The notes: generated by a model from the sequence alone, not told the origin. DNA of 64,000 nucleotides from Desulfospira sp963664655 (GCA_963664655.2 OY761554.1:1302001-1366000); one strand, 5' to 3'; positions 36,501 to 46,299 are shown, counted from the stretch's first letter. A program made the numbers and translations.

Positions 36501-39500
36501 CGCACCCCGCTCATCACCACTTCATTATCTTCTCCCAGGGCATGGTAGATGCGGTTGATTTTCAGGACCAGTTGCATCTCATCGGGGGCACCCGAAGGCA
36601 CGGTAATGCTCATGGGCTGGGATTCAAATGTTTCCCCGGGTTCGATCCGGGCCACGGTACGGCCCGAGGCCAGGGTCACCACGCTGGACCCCAGTTTCTG
36701 GGTGTAAGTGCCCGTGGAAAGGGTATTGCCTTCTTCATCGTTGAGATACAGGGTGATGTCAGCCGAGGATTTGCCGCCGGATTCTGCGGTGACAATTTCA
36801 ATTTGTTCATCCCCGGTGTTTTCCAGGGTAAAGACGATTTCTCCTGCGGTGCTGCGGACAAACTCGTCATTGGTAAAGGAAAGCTTAAGCATGCCGGTGC
36901 CCACCGCAATGTCACAGGTTGTGGCAATTTGGACGGTTTCCCCGTCATTGGGCGTGATCCGGATCACGGTTTCAATGGAGGAGGTGTCCGGCAGATCGCT
37001 GTACCCGCCAATGACCACGGGCACGGTCAGGGATTTGCCGGCCCCAAGGTCAAAAGACGCTGAAACGTGTTCGTGGCTTTCAACGGTCACCTGTAACACG
37101 GCGTCTTCCACGTCAGTGGCACCGCTGTTGCTCACCGTGTATTCCAGGCGGTTCATCAGCCCGCGTTTCAGGCCGGCATCTTTGGGAAGGGACGCTTTCA
37201 GCTTAGGCAGCGTAATGCTGCGGCCAAGGCTTGGGACCGCATAGGTATCCACCGCCTCAACCGTGTAACGGCGGTCGCTGCCGTCGTAACCCGTATCTGT
37301 ATAGCTTTTGTCTTCCAATAATCCGGTGTTGAGCCGGGTCAGGCTGCCTTCCGGACCAAGATAAATATGATATCCGTTTATGCTGGCACCGGAATGGGTC
37401 CAGGTAATTACGGGATGTTCATTATTGGTCCGGGTTACAGTTAAGTCATTAACCGGCAGCAGGTCTACGTTCAGGTAAGCCGGAGGATAGCACGGATCAG
37501 ATTCATTGCCCGCCTGATCCACAGCCGTGACCACATAGTAGGGAAGGGTTTCAGATGGTTTTGTATCTATGGCCGCAGTGTCCTCAATGCCCGTGCGGAC
37601 CGGTGTCAGCCCTTCCACAGAAATAATTTCAGAGGCGGCCCGGTACAGGGAACAGGTGATTTGTTCGGTATCAGCCGGTGCGTCCCAGGCGGCCTGTATC
37701 CCCCGGGCGGTCAGGGTAAGGGCAAGATTAGAAGGTGCCCCTGGGGCTGTGCCGTCGGATACCACTTCGATGGATGGGCTCCGGCCGCTTTCGGCGGTCT
37801 CCCCGTTTCCCGTGCGCAGGCTGGTAACGGCATACGTATAAGTGCCGTCTTCGCCAGGTGTATCCAAGTATTCGGTGATCTCGCCCAGTTCAGCCAACAG
37901 GCTTAGTCCGGCTTCACCAGGTGCCTGGCGGTAGAGCAAATACCCCGCAGCCTGATCCACGGCATCCCAGGTCAGCCGGATTTCTCCTGCCGGCAGGGAC
38001 ACCCCGGCAAGGCCGGTGGGGGCTGCCAGAGGCGGCAGACTGCCCTGATAGATCTGGAAGGCATTGTCTGCGGTGACCTCATCGGAAGCATTGTCCAGGT
38101 CGTCCATGGCCGAATAGATAAACTCAAGGGTTTCGGCCGCTTCAAGGCCGGCATCCGAGGACAGTGTGAACACGGCCTGCCAGGTTTCGGCATGGCCGTC
38201 TTCCGTATCAATGCGGCTGATGTCGCCGGCAGCAATTTGTACAGCGGCCCGGCCTTCCCCGGAAAGCAGATAAGACAATCCCGGTGCTTGTTCGTCTTTG
38301 ACGGCCTCGTTAAGCCCCAGGACAACCGTTACCTCAAAAAGCCCGGTTCCGTCGTTCTGTATGGGGGCCTCAGGATTGATCTGAATGTCAATAAGGGCGG
38401 GACCCTCGGTGTCAATTTCCACGGTATCGCCCGAAGCAATGGTATCGCCCCGGTTTCCGGCCTTGTCCCTGGCCGAAAACACGGCCCAGGCCGGGCCTGC
38501 GGGGGTGTTCTCATCAATGACAAACACACCGGTGTAAATCAGTTCCGATTCCTGATCCAGGTCAATGGTCATGGGGACGGCCCCCACGGGATTGATGCTC
38601 AGGAAGGGGGTGGTCACCAGGGGTTCGCTTACCGTAAGGGTCACATAAACAATCCCGGTGCCCATACGGCCAGTACTGCTGTCATAATGTTCTTCCGGTG
38701 CGTATTCAATGGTCACCGCCTGGGGGGCCATCCGGTCGGAAACACCGGAAACCGTGGCCGACAGGGCGCTCTCATTTCCCGCATAATCCACGGCCGTAAT
38801 GCCGTAATAGTATTCCCCGTCCTCATCGGGAAGGTCCTTATAGGTTAAGGCCGTGATCAGGGCCGAGTTCAGTTTTGTTCCCTGTTCGATTGTCGTAAAA
38901 GCAGTCGTGGACCGGTACAGGTTATATCCCTGGACCGTGGTATCAAGGGGCTTGCTCCAGGTTAGGGCAATGACGCCCGATGCAGCGGAAGCAGCCTTAA
39001 GGTGGGCGGGGCTGTCCGGAATGCTGGTATCCAGGGAAATGGTCACCGGATTGCTTGAGGGGCTCTCGCCGGCCCGGTTTTTGGCTTTGGCCCGGATCGT
39101 GTTTATCCCTTCTGAAAGGGGGGTTGAAATTGTAAATTTGCCCTTGCTGTCCACCGCTGTCCAGTTGCCTGTGGCGGTTTCATTCACATCAATTTGAACA
39201 TAGGCAAGTTTCTGGGCCGTTCCTGAAACACTGATGGACGGCGTGTTGACCGTTTTCCCGCTGACCGGTGCGGAAATGGCGGGTGCCGGCGGCGCGGGCA
39301 AAGCAACGGTGACGGAATAAGATACCGTGGTGGCGTTGCCAAGGGTGTCATAGGCGGTAATCTGAATGGTATACGGCCCGTCGTCGACGGAAAGGATATC
39401 CCACTGGCAGGAATAATTTGATCCGCTGGTATCGGTATACACGGTCCCGTTGATCAGGTATTCCACCCGGGAGACCCCGCTCTCATCTGTTGCATTGCAG

Positions 39501-42500
39501 TTGATGGCGGCGGAGTTGTTCACGGCCATGTTGTTGGAAATGGCCGTACCGTTAAGGGTGATGTTGGAAAAGGCAGGCCCGAACGTATCTGCCCTGGGGG
39601 TGGCCGAAACCGTGGTGATGCCAACCTGGCCTTCCCCGCCGGACAGGTTCACTGTCGTCACGGCAAAATGATAGGTTGTGCCGTTGGCCAGGCCCGCAAC
39701 ACTGATACTGGTTCCGGTACTGGTCAAAACCGGAGACATGCCCGCAACACTGGTAAAAGAACCGGTGCTTTTATAGATGCGGTAATTTTTAACGTATTCA
39801 GACGGCGTAACGGCATCCCAGGAAAGGGTTACCCTGCCGCTGAGGGCTTCGGGGGGGTGAACCACCGGGTTGGGCATCACCGTATATCCGGTAATGGAAA
39901 CCCCTGAACTTTCATTGCCGCCGGTATCCACGGCTGTAATCTTGAATGTATAAGCCGTTGATGGGTCAAGGCCGGTTGCCTGATACTGGCTTTCGGTGCT
40001 GTCCAGGGTTTCTCCGGTGGTGCTGCCATTAAAGTAGATTAAGTAATGGTCCAGATCCCCCATGGTATTTACAGAGTGATCCCAGGTAAAGGTCAAGGTG
40101 CCGGCACCGCTTTGAACCGCAAGGCTGGTCACATTTTCAGGGGCACTTTGAATGGTAAAGGAGCGGGTCGCGGGACTAGGATCTTCGTTGCCGGAATAAT
40201 CCATGGCCTTGACCCTGAAAACATGGTCTCCGTCTTCAAGTCCGGTATACTGGATACTGGTGTCGGATGAATATTCGGACCACTCCCCGTCATCAAGCCG
40301 GACGGCATAGGTCAGCTGCCACTGGACATTGTCCACGGCTGTCCAGGCAAAGCCGGCCGTGCTGTCGTAAACAATCCCGCCATCCGAAGGCCCGGACGAA
40401 ATGGTGGTTTCCGGAGGCTCGGTATCCAGCAGTGTGGTAAATGAGGTCTCAACAGAATAATCGCTCCAGCTGCCCCGGCAGTCCCTGTACCGGACCTGCC
40501 AGGAATAGGTGGTGTCCAATTCAAGGGTTCCGTAGGAAAGGGTGATGCCGGTCAGGTTAGTGGCGCTTTCTTCAAAAAATACAGGGTCATCATATGAGCC
40601 GTCAGCGGTTCGAACCCGCCATTGGGTGGTGGTATGGGTATCATCCGTATCCGCATCGTTAAAATCCGAAGCCGTTAAGGTCACATAAGGGTTGACCGAG
40701 ACGGCACCATTTGACGGTTCTATATTGACCGGCTGATCCGGCAGATTGTTTTCAAAGGTAATGGTGATGGTATCGGCCAGGCTTTCGTTTGAAGCCTCAT
40801 CCCGGCCGGTAACACTGATGAAATTTTCTCCCGGGGAAAGCCCGGTCTCATAGGTCCAGGTTGTCTCTCCGGCAACATAAGTGACCCCGTCCTCAGAACC
40901 ATTCACCAGAATAGTGACCATATCCGCCGCACAGGTGCCTTCCAGAATAAAGGCGGACAGCTGAACCGTCATGTCACCGCCCGCATTGGTGGTAATGGCC
41001 GGGGCACCTTCCGGTGTGGTATCCAGGGTAATGGTGATTTTTGTCCGGCCGCTTTCATTGCTGCTGCCGTCTATGGCCTGGACATAAACATCATTATTTC
41101 CTTCTGTGAAAGACACGCTTTTTTGCCAGGTTCCTCCAGCCGTAAACGTGACACCGTCAGGGTCATCATTAATCAAAAGTCGGGCTGTACCGGCCGGACA
41201 GGTCCCTTCCAGTACAAGAGCGCTTTCAGAGGTTGTAAAATCCACACCGTTATGGGTTGTTATGACGGGATTGGCCAGTGTTGTATAATAGACAGTACCG
41301 TCTTCCCCATTCCCATAACCGGTCCCGCCGGCAACGGAGACATTGGCGCGAATATCTTCAGAAGGGGCAACGCTAAAGTAATTGAAGGCAATTCTCCCGC
41401 CGGCCCCGCCGCCGCCGTTAGCGATGTTGCAGGCATTCCCGCCGGCCGCTGTAATTGTGCCTGATCCGGTTTCTGATACGGTTATCTCACCGGCTGTGAT
41501 GTAAACTGATCCCCCGGAGCCCCCACCGGAGGCATGGATGGTGTGATCAGAGCCGTTTCCGCCGTCGGCGTGAATGTCTCCATCCAGGGTCAGGGTCCCG
41601 CCTATGGTCAGTTTTACGGCCCCGCCGCCGGCACCCCCCTTATAACTGGCGTCACAACTGTTACCGCCACCACTGCCCAGGGTCAGCGGTTCAGTTAAAT
41701 TTCCATATTCTGCTCCGCCCTCGACATATTCGGAACTGCCGCCGTCGCCCCCGTGGCCGGCGCCGCCTGAGTCATAATAATGGTCCGTCCCCTGGCCTGG
41801 CCCTTCTGATCCGATATACCCTTTTTTGCTGACATCAATACTTGAATCAGATTCCATAGTCATGTCACCGGTGATAATCAGATCCAATGTAAATTCCTGC
41901 TCACTGGTGTTGGCCGGGTGGGTCAGGGTTGTTTCTTCGCTGATGGTCAGACCGGCCATGGAAAAGGAGCCCGTCTGCTCCAGGACAACCTGTCCGCCGC
42001 CGTGAATGACCACGTCTCCATAATCGCCGGAAATCGGCGTTATGCCGCCGGAGCTGCTGTTGTTTGCGATATACAGATCCCCGTCATCGGCTGCTGAATC
42101 TTTCAGAAAAATGGTGCCTGTTCCGCCAACCTTGTACCCGGATCCACCATAGGCGGATATAATAATCCCTGTATCAAGGGTATCGTAATAGACAGCGATC
42201 CTGCCGCCGGCCCCGCCGCCGCCGTTAGCCGTGTTGCATGCAATCCCGCCATCCGATGTAATAGTGCCTGATCCGGTTATCTCTCCGGCTGTGATGTAAA
42301 CTGATCCGCCGGAGCCGCCCCCCGAAGCATGGGTGGTGTTGTCGCAACCATCCCCGCCGTCAGCATGAATGTATCCGTCAAGGGTCAGGGTGCCGTTGAT
42401 GGCCAGCTTTACGGCCCCGCCGCCGGCGCCGCCCTTATAATAGGCATTATTGCTGTTGCCGCCGCCGCTGCCCAAGGTCAGTGGTTGTGTTAAACTGCCA

Positions 42501-45500
42501 TAGCCTGTGCCCCCCTGTGCAGAATCGGAATGGCCGCCATTTCCCCCGTGGCCGGCCCCGCCTGAGTCATAGTAATTATCGGTTCCCTGTCCAGGGCCTT
42601 CCCCGCCGGCGTATCCTTTTTGACTGACGTCTATTCCGGAATTGGTGTTAATAAACATATCGCCGGTTATGGCCAGGTCCAGGGTATACTCCCGGTCACT
42701 GCTGTTGGACAGGTGGGTAACCGTTGTACTGTCTTTGATGGTCAGATTTTCCATGGAGACCGGACCGGCCTGCTCCAGAACAACCTGCCCGCCACCGCCG
42801 ATGGTCACATTTCTATACTCGCCGGAAATGGGTGTCACGCTCCCGGTACTGCCGTTGTTGACAATGCACAGATCCCCGTAGGTGCTTCCCCGGTATTTTA
42901 AATAGACGGAACCTGTACCGCCGTAGACATATCCGGATCCCCCATAAGCGGATATGGTAATCCCCGTGCCAAGGGTATTATAATAAACGGCAATCCTGCC
43001 GCCGGCGCCGCCGCCGCCGTTGGCCGTGTTGCATGCGTTCCCACCGGCTGCGGTAATGGTGCCGGAGCCGGTTATTTGGCCTGCCGTAATGTAAATTGAT
43101 CCGCCGGAGCCGCCCCCGGATGCATGGGTGGTGTTGTCATACCCTTCCCCGCCGTCGGCATGAATACCCCCATTCAGGGCCAGAGTCCCGCTGATGGTCA
43201 GCTTTACGGCGCCGCCGCCGGCGCCGCCTTTGTAATTGGCGTTGTTGCTGTTGCCGCCGCCGCTGCCCAAGGTGAGCGGCTCTGTCAGGCTGCCATAGCT
43301 TGAACCGCCCAGTACAGCATCGGAACGGCCGCCATTGCCCCCATGGCCTGCCCCGCCTGAGTCATAATAATTATCGGTTCCCTGGCCGGGGCCTTCCCCG
43401 CCGGCATATCCTTTTTCACTGACATCAATGCTTGAACCGGATTCGATAGTCATAGTGCCCGTTATAAGCAGATCCAGGGCATAGGTTTGTTCGCTGGCAT
43501 TGGGCAGTTGGGTAACGGTTGTATTGCCGCTGATTGTCAGATTGGTTGCGGTTAGTGAAGTGGTCGTGCTTCCCTCTGAATTATACGGCCCGAGGACCAC
43601 CTGGCCGCCGCCGCCAATGATGACCTCCCCATAGCTGCCGGCTGCCGGTGTTATGCCGCCGGAGCGGGCATTGTTTATGATGTGCAGGTCCCCGTTATCG
43701 TTTGCCAGAGCTTTCAGAAAAATAGTGCCGGTGCCGCCAACCTTGTATCCGGATCCCCCATAGGCAGAGATGGCAATGGTTGATTCAGGATCAAAATTGC
43801 CATAATAAACGGCAATCCTTCCGCCGGCCCCGCCGCCGCCGTTTCCGGTGCAGCCATTACCGCCGTCGGCGGTAATGGCACCTGATCCGGTTATCCCGGC
43901 CGTTGTGATATAAAGTGATCCGCCGGCCCCGCCGCCCGATGCATGGGTGGTATTATCATAACCATCCCCGCCGTTGGCATAGATGCCGCCATTCAAGGTC
44001 AGGGTTCCGCCTATGGTCAGTTTTACGGCCCCGCCGCCGGCACCGCCGGTATAATAGCTGTTACCGCCGCCGCTGCCCAGGGCAACCGGCGCAGTGATGC
44101 TTCCATAGCCTGCCCCGCCGGCTATATTCCCATCCCTGGATCTGCCGCCGTCTCCGCCGTGGCCGGCCCCTCCGGCATCGTAAGTGTCCGGATTATCGGT
44201 CCCCTGGCCATCGCCTTCCCCACCGGCATATCCTTGTTTGCTTACATCAATGCTCGAACCTGATCCGATATCCATATCACCGGCGATGATCAGATCTAAC
44301 GTATATTCCTGCTCGCTGCCGTTGGCAGGATGGGTGACACGGGTCTCATCTTTAATGGTCACGCTTTTCATGGACAAGGCATCGGTCTGGTTTATGATGA
44401 CCTGACCGCCGCCATGAAAGAGAACATCTTCATATTCGCCTGCAAGGGGTGTTGTCCCCCCGGAACCGGCATTATTTTTAATATGCAGGTCTCCGTGATC
44501 CTTTTCCGAAGATTTTAGAAAAATGGTGCCGGTGCCGCCAACTTTGTACCCTGATCCCCCGTAGGCAGAGATGGCAATGGTTGATTCAGCCGCAAAACTG
44601 TAATAGTAAACGGCAATCCTTCCGCCGGCCCCGCCGCCGCCGTTTCCGGCGCAGCCATTGCCGCCGGCTGCTGTGATTGTGCCTGATCCGGTTATCCCGG
44701 CCGTCGTGATATAAATTGATCCGCCGGCCCCGCCGCCCGAGGCATGGGTGGCATTATCGGCACCATCCCCGCCGTTGGCGTAGATGCCGCCATTCAGGGT
44801 CAGGGTTCCGCCTATGGTCAATTTTACGGCCCCGCCGCCGGCACCGCCGACATAATAGGCGTTCCCTCCGCCGCTGCCTAAACGTGTGGGCGCAGTGATG
44901 CTTCCATAACTTGCCCCGCCGGCTATATTCCCATCCCTGGATCTGCCGCCGTCTCCGCCGTGGCCGGCCCCTCCGGCATCGTAAGCATCCGGATTATCGG
45001 CCCCCTGGCCGTCTCCTTCCCCACCGGCATATCCTTGTTTGCTTACATCAATACTCGAACCCAGTTCGATATCCATATCTTCGGTGATGGTCAAATCCAG
45101 CGTATATTCCTGCTCGCTGCCGTTGGCAGGATGGGTGACACGGGTCGTTTCTTTAATGGTCAGACGGTTCATGGACAATTCACCGGTCTGGTGTATGATG
45201 ACCTGACCGCCGCCATGGATAAGGACATCTTCATATGTCCCTGCAAGGGGCGTTGTTCCTCCGGAACTGCCATTATTTTTAATGTGCAGGTCTCCGTGCG
45301 CCTTTTTCAAGGATTTTAGAAAAATGGTGCCGGTGCCGCCAACCTTGTACCCTGATCCCCCATAGGCGGATATGGCAATGGTTGATTCAGCATCAAAGCT
45401 GTTATAGTAAACAGCAATCCTTCCGCCGGCCCCGCCGCCGCCGTTTCCGGCACACCCATTACCGCCGGCTGCTGTGATTGTGCCTGATCCGGTTATCTCT

Positions 45501-46240
45501 CCGGCTGTTATGTAAACTGATCCGCCGGACCCGCCACCCGAGGCATGGGTGGTATTATCGGCACCATTCCCGCCGTCGGCATGAATGTCCCCATTCATAA
45601 TCAGGGTCCCCTCAATGGTCAGCTTTACGGCCCCGCCCCCTGTGCCGCCGACATAATAGCTGTTGCCTCCGCCGCTGCCCAGAAGCGTGGGCGCGGTTAT
45701 AGTTCCATAACTCTCCCCGCCGGCAATGCGATCGGCATCAGAGCTGCCGCCGTCTCCGCCATGGCCTGCGCCTCCCGCATCATAAGCATTCGGATTGTCG
45801 GTTCCCTGGCCGGGGCCTTCCCCGCCGGGATACCCTTTTTCGCTAAGATCAATGCTCGTACCCGAGGCGATATTCATATCCCCGGTTATGGTCAGATCCA
45901 ATAAATTTTCCGAGGCTGTGCTGTGGGTCAGCACGCCGCCGTTTATCAGGGTTACCGATTCAAAGGTGTGGGCACCGTCTACGGTGAGGGTGCAGCCGTT
46001 CACGATGATGGCGTGAGTGTCATATGTAGATACCCCGGCGGCAATGGAAGTCACCAATGAAGTTGAATCAAACTCAACCTCATCTGCGGCGGCATTATTG
46101 GCCGGGATAACCGTCAGGTTAAAAAACATCAGTGCCACAGACAGAATTAGAACGCTGATCCGGCCGTTTAACGGGTTTACACGATTTGTCCGTTCACTTG
46201 TGGATGATTGCTTTTTCCAGCTTGGCGTGAAAATTTGCAT
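30533..46240 (-). CDS. Giant secreted RHS/YD-repeat protein with glycine-rich modules (5235 aa)
   Basis: One uninterrupted frame of 5235 residues. Order: signal peptide (about 28-52); six glycine-rich modules of about 267 residues (60-1657), each with GGAGHGGDGG, HASGGGSGGS and GGGGAGGRIAVYY-like motifs, probably beta-helical; Ig-like and fibronectin-type domains (1660-2950); CARDB-like and regulatory-type beta domains (2950-3780); a cysteine stretch and an all-glycine/serine linker (3800-3890); a DUF6531-like entry to the RHS shell (VGSYVNLLNGEYEDDVVDMF); many YD repeats (to about 5000); the RHS core HYNRHRYYDPATGRYIQADP (about 5025-5045); and a unique 180-residue tail with 13 cysteines. The core usually precedes a toxin tip, but no immunity gene follows. 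It lies between the transglutaminase and dockerin genes. Confidence 0.88.
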   Translation of the reverse strand: MQIFTPSWKKQSSTSERTNRVNPLNGRISVLILSVALMFFNLTVIPANNAAADEVEFDSTSLVTSIAAGVSTYDTHAIIVNGCTLTVDGAHTFESVTLINGGVLTHSTASENLLDLTITGDMNIASGTSIDLSEKGYPGGEGPGQGTDNPNAYDAGGAGHGGDGGSSDADRIAGGESYGTITAPTLLGSGGGNSYYVGGTGGGAVKLTIEGTLIMNGDIHADGGNGADNTTHASGGGSGGSVYITAGEITGSGTITAAGGNGCAGNGGGGAGGRIAVYYNSFDAESTIAISAYGGSGYKVGGTGTIFLKSLKKAHGDLHIKNNGSSGGTTPLAGTYEDVLIHGGGQVIIHQTGELSMNRLTIKETTRVTHPANGSEQEYTLDLTITEDMDIELGSSIDVSKQGYAGGEGDGQGADNPDAYDAGGAGHGGDGGRSRDGNIAGGASYGSITAPTRLGSGGGNAYYVGGAGGGAVKLTIGGTLTLNGGIYANGGDGADNATHASGGGAGGSIYITTAGITGSGTITAAGGNGCAGNGGGGAGGRIAVYYYSFAAESTIAISAYGGSGYKVGGTGTIFLKSSEKDHGDLHIKNNAGSGGTTPLAGEYEDVLFHGGGQVIINQTDALSMKSVTIKDETRVTHPANGSEQEYTLDLIIAGDMDIGSGSSIDVSKQGYAGGEGDGQGTDNPDTYDAGGAGHGGDGGRSRDGNIAGGAGYGSITAPVALGSGGGNSYYTGGAGGGAVKLTIGGTLTLNGGIYANGGDGYDNTTHASGGGAGGSLYITTAGITGSGAITADGGNGCTGNGGGGAGGRIAVYYGNFDPESTIAISAYGGSGYKVGGTGTIFLKALANDNGDLHIINNARSGGITPAAGSYGEVIIGGGGQVVLGPYNSEGSTTTSLTATNLTISGNTTVTQLPNASEQTYALDLLITGTMTIESGSSIDVSEKGYAGGEGPGQGTDNYYDSGGAGHGGNGGRSDAVLGGSSYGSLTEPLTLGSGGGNSNNANYKGGAGGGAVKLTISGTLALNGGIHADGGEGYDNTTHASGGGSGGSIYITAGQITGSGTITAAGGNACNTANGGGGAGGRIAVYYNTLGTGITISAYGGSGYVYGGTGSVYLKYRGSTYGDLCIVNNGSTGSVTPISGEYRNVTIGGGGQVVLEQAGPVSMENLTIKDSTTVTHLSNSSDREYTLDLAITGDMFINTNSGIDVSQKGYAGGEGPGQGTDNYYDSGGAGHGGNGGHSDSAQGGTGYGSLTQPLTLGSGGGNSNNAYYKGGAGGGAVKLAINGTLTLDGYIHADGGDGCDNTTHASGGGSGGSVYITAGEITGSGTITSDGGIACNTANGGGGAGGRIAVYYDTLDTGIIISAYGGSGYKVGGTGTIFLKDSAADDGDLYIANNSSSGGITPISGDYGDVVIHGGGQVVLEQTGSFSMAGLTISEETTLTHPANTSEQEFTLDLIITGDMTMESDSSIDVSKKGYIGSEGPGQGTDHYYDSGGAGHGGDGGSSEYVEGGAEYGNLTEPLTLGSGGGNSCDASYKGGAGGGAVKLTIGGTLTLDGDIHADGGNGSDHTIHASGGGSGGSVYITAGEITVSETGSGTITAAGGNACNIANGGGGAGGRIAFNYFSVAPSEDIRANVSVAGGTGYGNGEDGTVYYTTLANPVITTHNGVDFTTSESALVLEGTCPAGTARLLINDDPDGVTFTAGGTWQKSVSFTEGNNDVYVQAIDGSSNESGRTKITITLDTTPEGAPAITTNAGGDMTVQLSAFILEGTCAADMVTILVNGSEDGVTYVAGETTWTYETGLSPGENFISVTGRDEASNESLADTITITFENNLPDQPVNIEPSNGAVSVNPYVTLTASDFNDADTDDTHTTTQWRVRTADGSYDDPVFFEESATNLTGITLSYGTLELDTTYSWQVRYRDCRGSWSDYSVETSFTTLLDTEPPETTISSGPSDGGIVYDSTAGFAWTAVDNVQWQLTYAVRLDDGEWSEYSSDTSIQYTGLEDGDHVFRVKAMDYSGNEDPSPATRSFTIQSAPENVTSLAVQSGAGTLTFTWDHSVNTMGDLDHYLIYFNGSTTGETLDSTESQYQATGLDPSTAYTFKITAVDTGGNESSGVSITGYTVMPNPVVHPPEALSGRVTLSWDAVTPSEYVKNYRIYKSTGSFTSVAGMSPVLTSTGTSISVAGLANGTTYHFAVTTVNLSGGEGQVGITTVSATPRADTFGPAFSNITLNGTAISNNMAVNNSAAINCNATDESGVSRVEYLINGTVYTDTSGSNYSCQWDILSVDDGPYTIQITAYDTLGNATTVSYSVTVALPAPPAPAISAPVSGKTVNTPSISVSGTAQKLAYVQIDVNETATGNWTAVDSKGKFTISTPLSEGINTIRAKAKNRAGESPSSNPVTISLDTSIPDSPAHLKAASAASGVIALTWSKPLDTTVQGYNLYRSTTAFTTIEQGTKLNSALITALTYKDLPDEDGEYYYGITAVDYAGNESALSATVSGVSDRMAPQAVTIEYAPEEHYDSSTGRMGTGIVYVTLTVSEPLVTTPFLSINPVGAVPMTIDLDQESELIYTGVFVIDENTPAGPAWAVFSARDKAGNRGDTIASGDTVEIDTEGPALIDIQINPEAPIQNDGTGLFEVTVVLGLNEAVKDEQAPGLSYLLSGEGRAAVQIAAGDISRIDTEDGHAETWQAVFTLSSDAGLEAAETLEFIYSAMDDLDNASDEVTADNAFQIYQGSLPPLAAPTGLAGVSLPAGEIRLTWDAVDQAAGYLLYRQAPGEAGLSLLAELGEITEYLDTPGEDGTYTYAVTSLRTGNGETAESGRSPSIEVVSDGTAPGAPSNLALTLTARGIQAAWDAPADTEQITCSLYRAASEIISVEGLTPVRTGIEDTAAIDTKPSETLPYYVVTAVDQAGNESDPCYPPAYLNVDLLPVNDLTVTRTNNEHPVITWTHSGASINGYHIYLGPEGSLTRLNTGLLEDKSYTDTGYDGSDRRYTVEAVDTYAVPSLGRSITLPKLKASLPKDAGLKRGLMNRLEYTVSNSGATDVEDAVLQVTVESHEHVSASFDLGAGKSLTVPVVIGGYSDLPDTSSIETVIRITPNDGETVQIATTCDIAVGTGMLKLSFTNDEFVRSTAGEIVFTLENTGDEQIEIVTAESGGKSSADITLYLNDEEGNTLSTGTYTQKLGSSVVTLASGRTVARIEPGETFESQPMSITVPSGAPDEMQLVLKINRIYHALGEDNEVVMSGVRTKRDITLIDTAYYGEILSIAPDTSTGDQDIEITGQAVDRGDGDPLADVPLSLFITINGFERSVDVFTGSDGTFTYAFEPRQGEYGDYEVCAIHPDRTDRPVHGSFTINDPNDSLISFSPAIYNLTAVRNYEYDIVVTAKAGSLAETSNLGFVYEAADQDGGTFPDGIYVEIGDPVQSLSANGTATLPITVWADNTADENSTLVLHLVSGESGQEDWGTLTVNVNCLATDNAAAGPALSYSPSYIETGLALDESTSETLTIENKGYAELSGLSVKLVNADGSNAPSWAVLNLPADQESIEIGESVDVTLLFYPTESSVSQGDYVFYVQVRGSNYEADRILVHVAVTDSGTGSVLFKVADIYTATIDQDTGEMIQGLSGASLSLQNETVTSVSYTAKTDEYGEILLSDLPAGRYKYYLTADKHDQVTGRVWIKPGITITEDVFMGYNLVSVEWSVTETTIEDKYEIVLTATYETDVPAAVVVAEPASVTLPDMEPGDVLVGEIRFTNYGLIRAEEIEFSLPDSNEYFKYELLASVPDTIEAKESITVPYRVTCLASLTGGDDGAGGDCVTYSDKTCLWYLYVCSNGTHYEEIVCSGFTWAGGDCSGGTYAIVSGGGGGGGGTSSGGWASGGGGGGTTTGSYTPSGVTADGVVCSPIAVCEVFDECCKANARARVGSYVNLLNGEYEDDVVDMFLKIPGDVLVVRRFFYDQAWHFENNGAELTFNYKVDSSTPESITKDGVDYEKSDTAGTVYTFNKIKHIYRDSGGYLWKDRIGNWIQYDTEGRIQYRGNQDQTNFTYVYDENNPDLLTHVLDKNQGIVLWYEYNADGQVVLAKDSDSADARQVSYQYTGGYLTQVTDLLGNVFSYTYDADGRMTSKTDQIGRTMEIEYNTFGWVAAVIDADGNRTEYSYSQNDAANERYNMITYANGRVRETWYDEKGRVARIDLNGITMEENIYENRKQYKTDERGYTWIYEFDEWGQLIKKTYPDDSYEVSEYDPDTQLLIRRTQRNGTEITYEYDENGNLTERILAPGTDNEIVYQYTYDDNGNQLTQTIAGDDHTLESVTTMAYDDYGNMVSKTDPEGNTTTYTYNNLGVKLTQKDPRGNTWAFTYDDAGNLKTQTDPLGNVTRYEYNAAGNRVSVTDAMGGVVEYTYDANDRKLSQTDPMGNTTVYERDFEGKTLQETDAEGKFLVYEYDGLGRLISQGNSAGKQITYEYDENSVAGCAACSNGGLEEPSVIRYPTMDVRHVYDRLGRKIQERYELDDGATVHERLTGYDIMGNVTDQTDMNGITHTVEYDAINRKAKEIRPDGTRISYTYDKRKNMLGLTDANGHTTAFEYDRNNRLIRETRPEGQETVYDYDENSNLTQRTDARGRITQYDYNKVNKLEEIRYYASADAASQDPDTPDKTITFAYNETGKLTAYNDGEFLARYEYDLSQRKIRETVTCDDFTKTWAYEYYKNGLKKSFTAPDGTLYEYTYTEDKQLGTISIPGVGTVSYNDYAWSEPDSILLPGGTLREFTYDDFYRPGSITTKDPGDNTVMDQAFVYDNEDNVTSVTTLTGTVTYDYDQQYRLTGVVDSSNGAVSYLLDDMGNRLSQTGATADWTYNGNDQLLTAGDAEFTYDLNGNMISKTTGSQTFNYTYDHEDRLIRIDLDSGDTPTPIAAYGYDPFGRRTWKAVDGTKTYFIYAEEGLVAEFNDAGDLIRAYGYSPVTVNSNNPVFIKSGTSTCFYHTDRLKKPVKITDISGAVVWSATYDAYGQAQVDAGSTLVNNLRLPGQYFDEESGLHYNRHRYYDPATGRYIQADPLGLGNRPNAGTYQTSQSCIHGYNDIDINYYVYADANPINKIDPFGTLSIGLGVELSTGCIPILGAVGIEASGKAGLVQCCNCETRQMESMHVVEVCLMACGGIDPPSIKMFLGLDASECCPKGAEGELELKAECSLPIYSCGVSLKFPPFPPGPPTVSCSGGGSYGLKVPDLEASCKAGGCGKIKW
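41300..46080 (-). repeat. Six ~800-bp tandem coding repeats in the giant gene
   Basis: The codons for the GGRIA motif of successive modules lie near 45416, 44611, 43812, 42991, 42195 and 41394, so the period is 796-821 bp. Modules 1-3 resemble each other most (shared NPDAYDAGGAGHGGDGG and DGNIAGG), as do 4-5 (YYDSGGAGHGGNGG). Module 6 is the most diverged. This points to stepwise duplication. Confidence 0.88.
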
Positions 46241-46299
46241 CGGTATGTCCTTTTTCCATCAATGGCATTATTTTCTTTTCGGCCCCTTGACTTGCGGGA

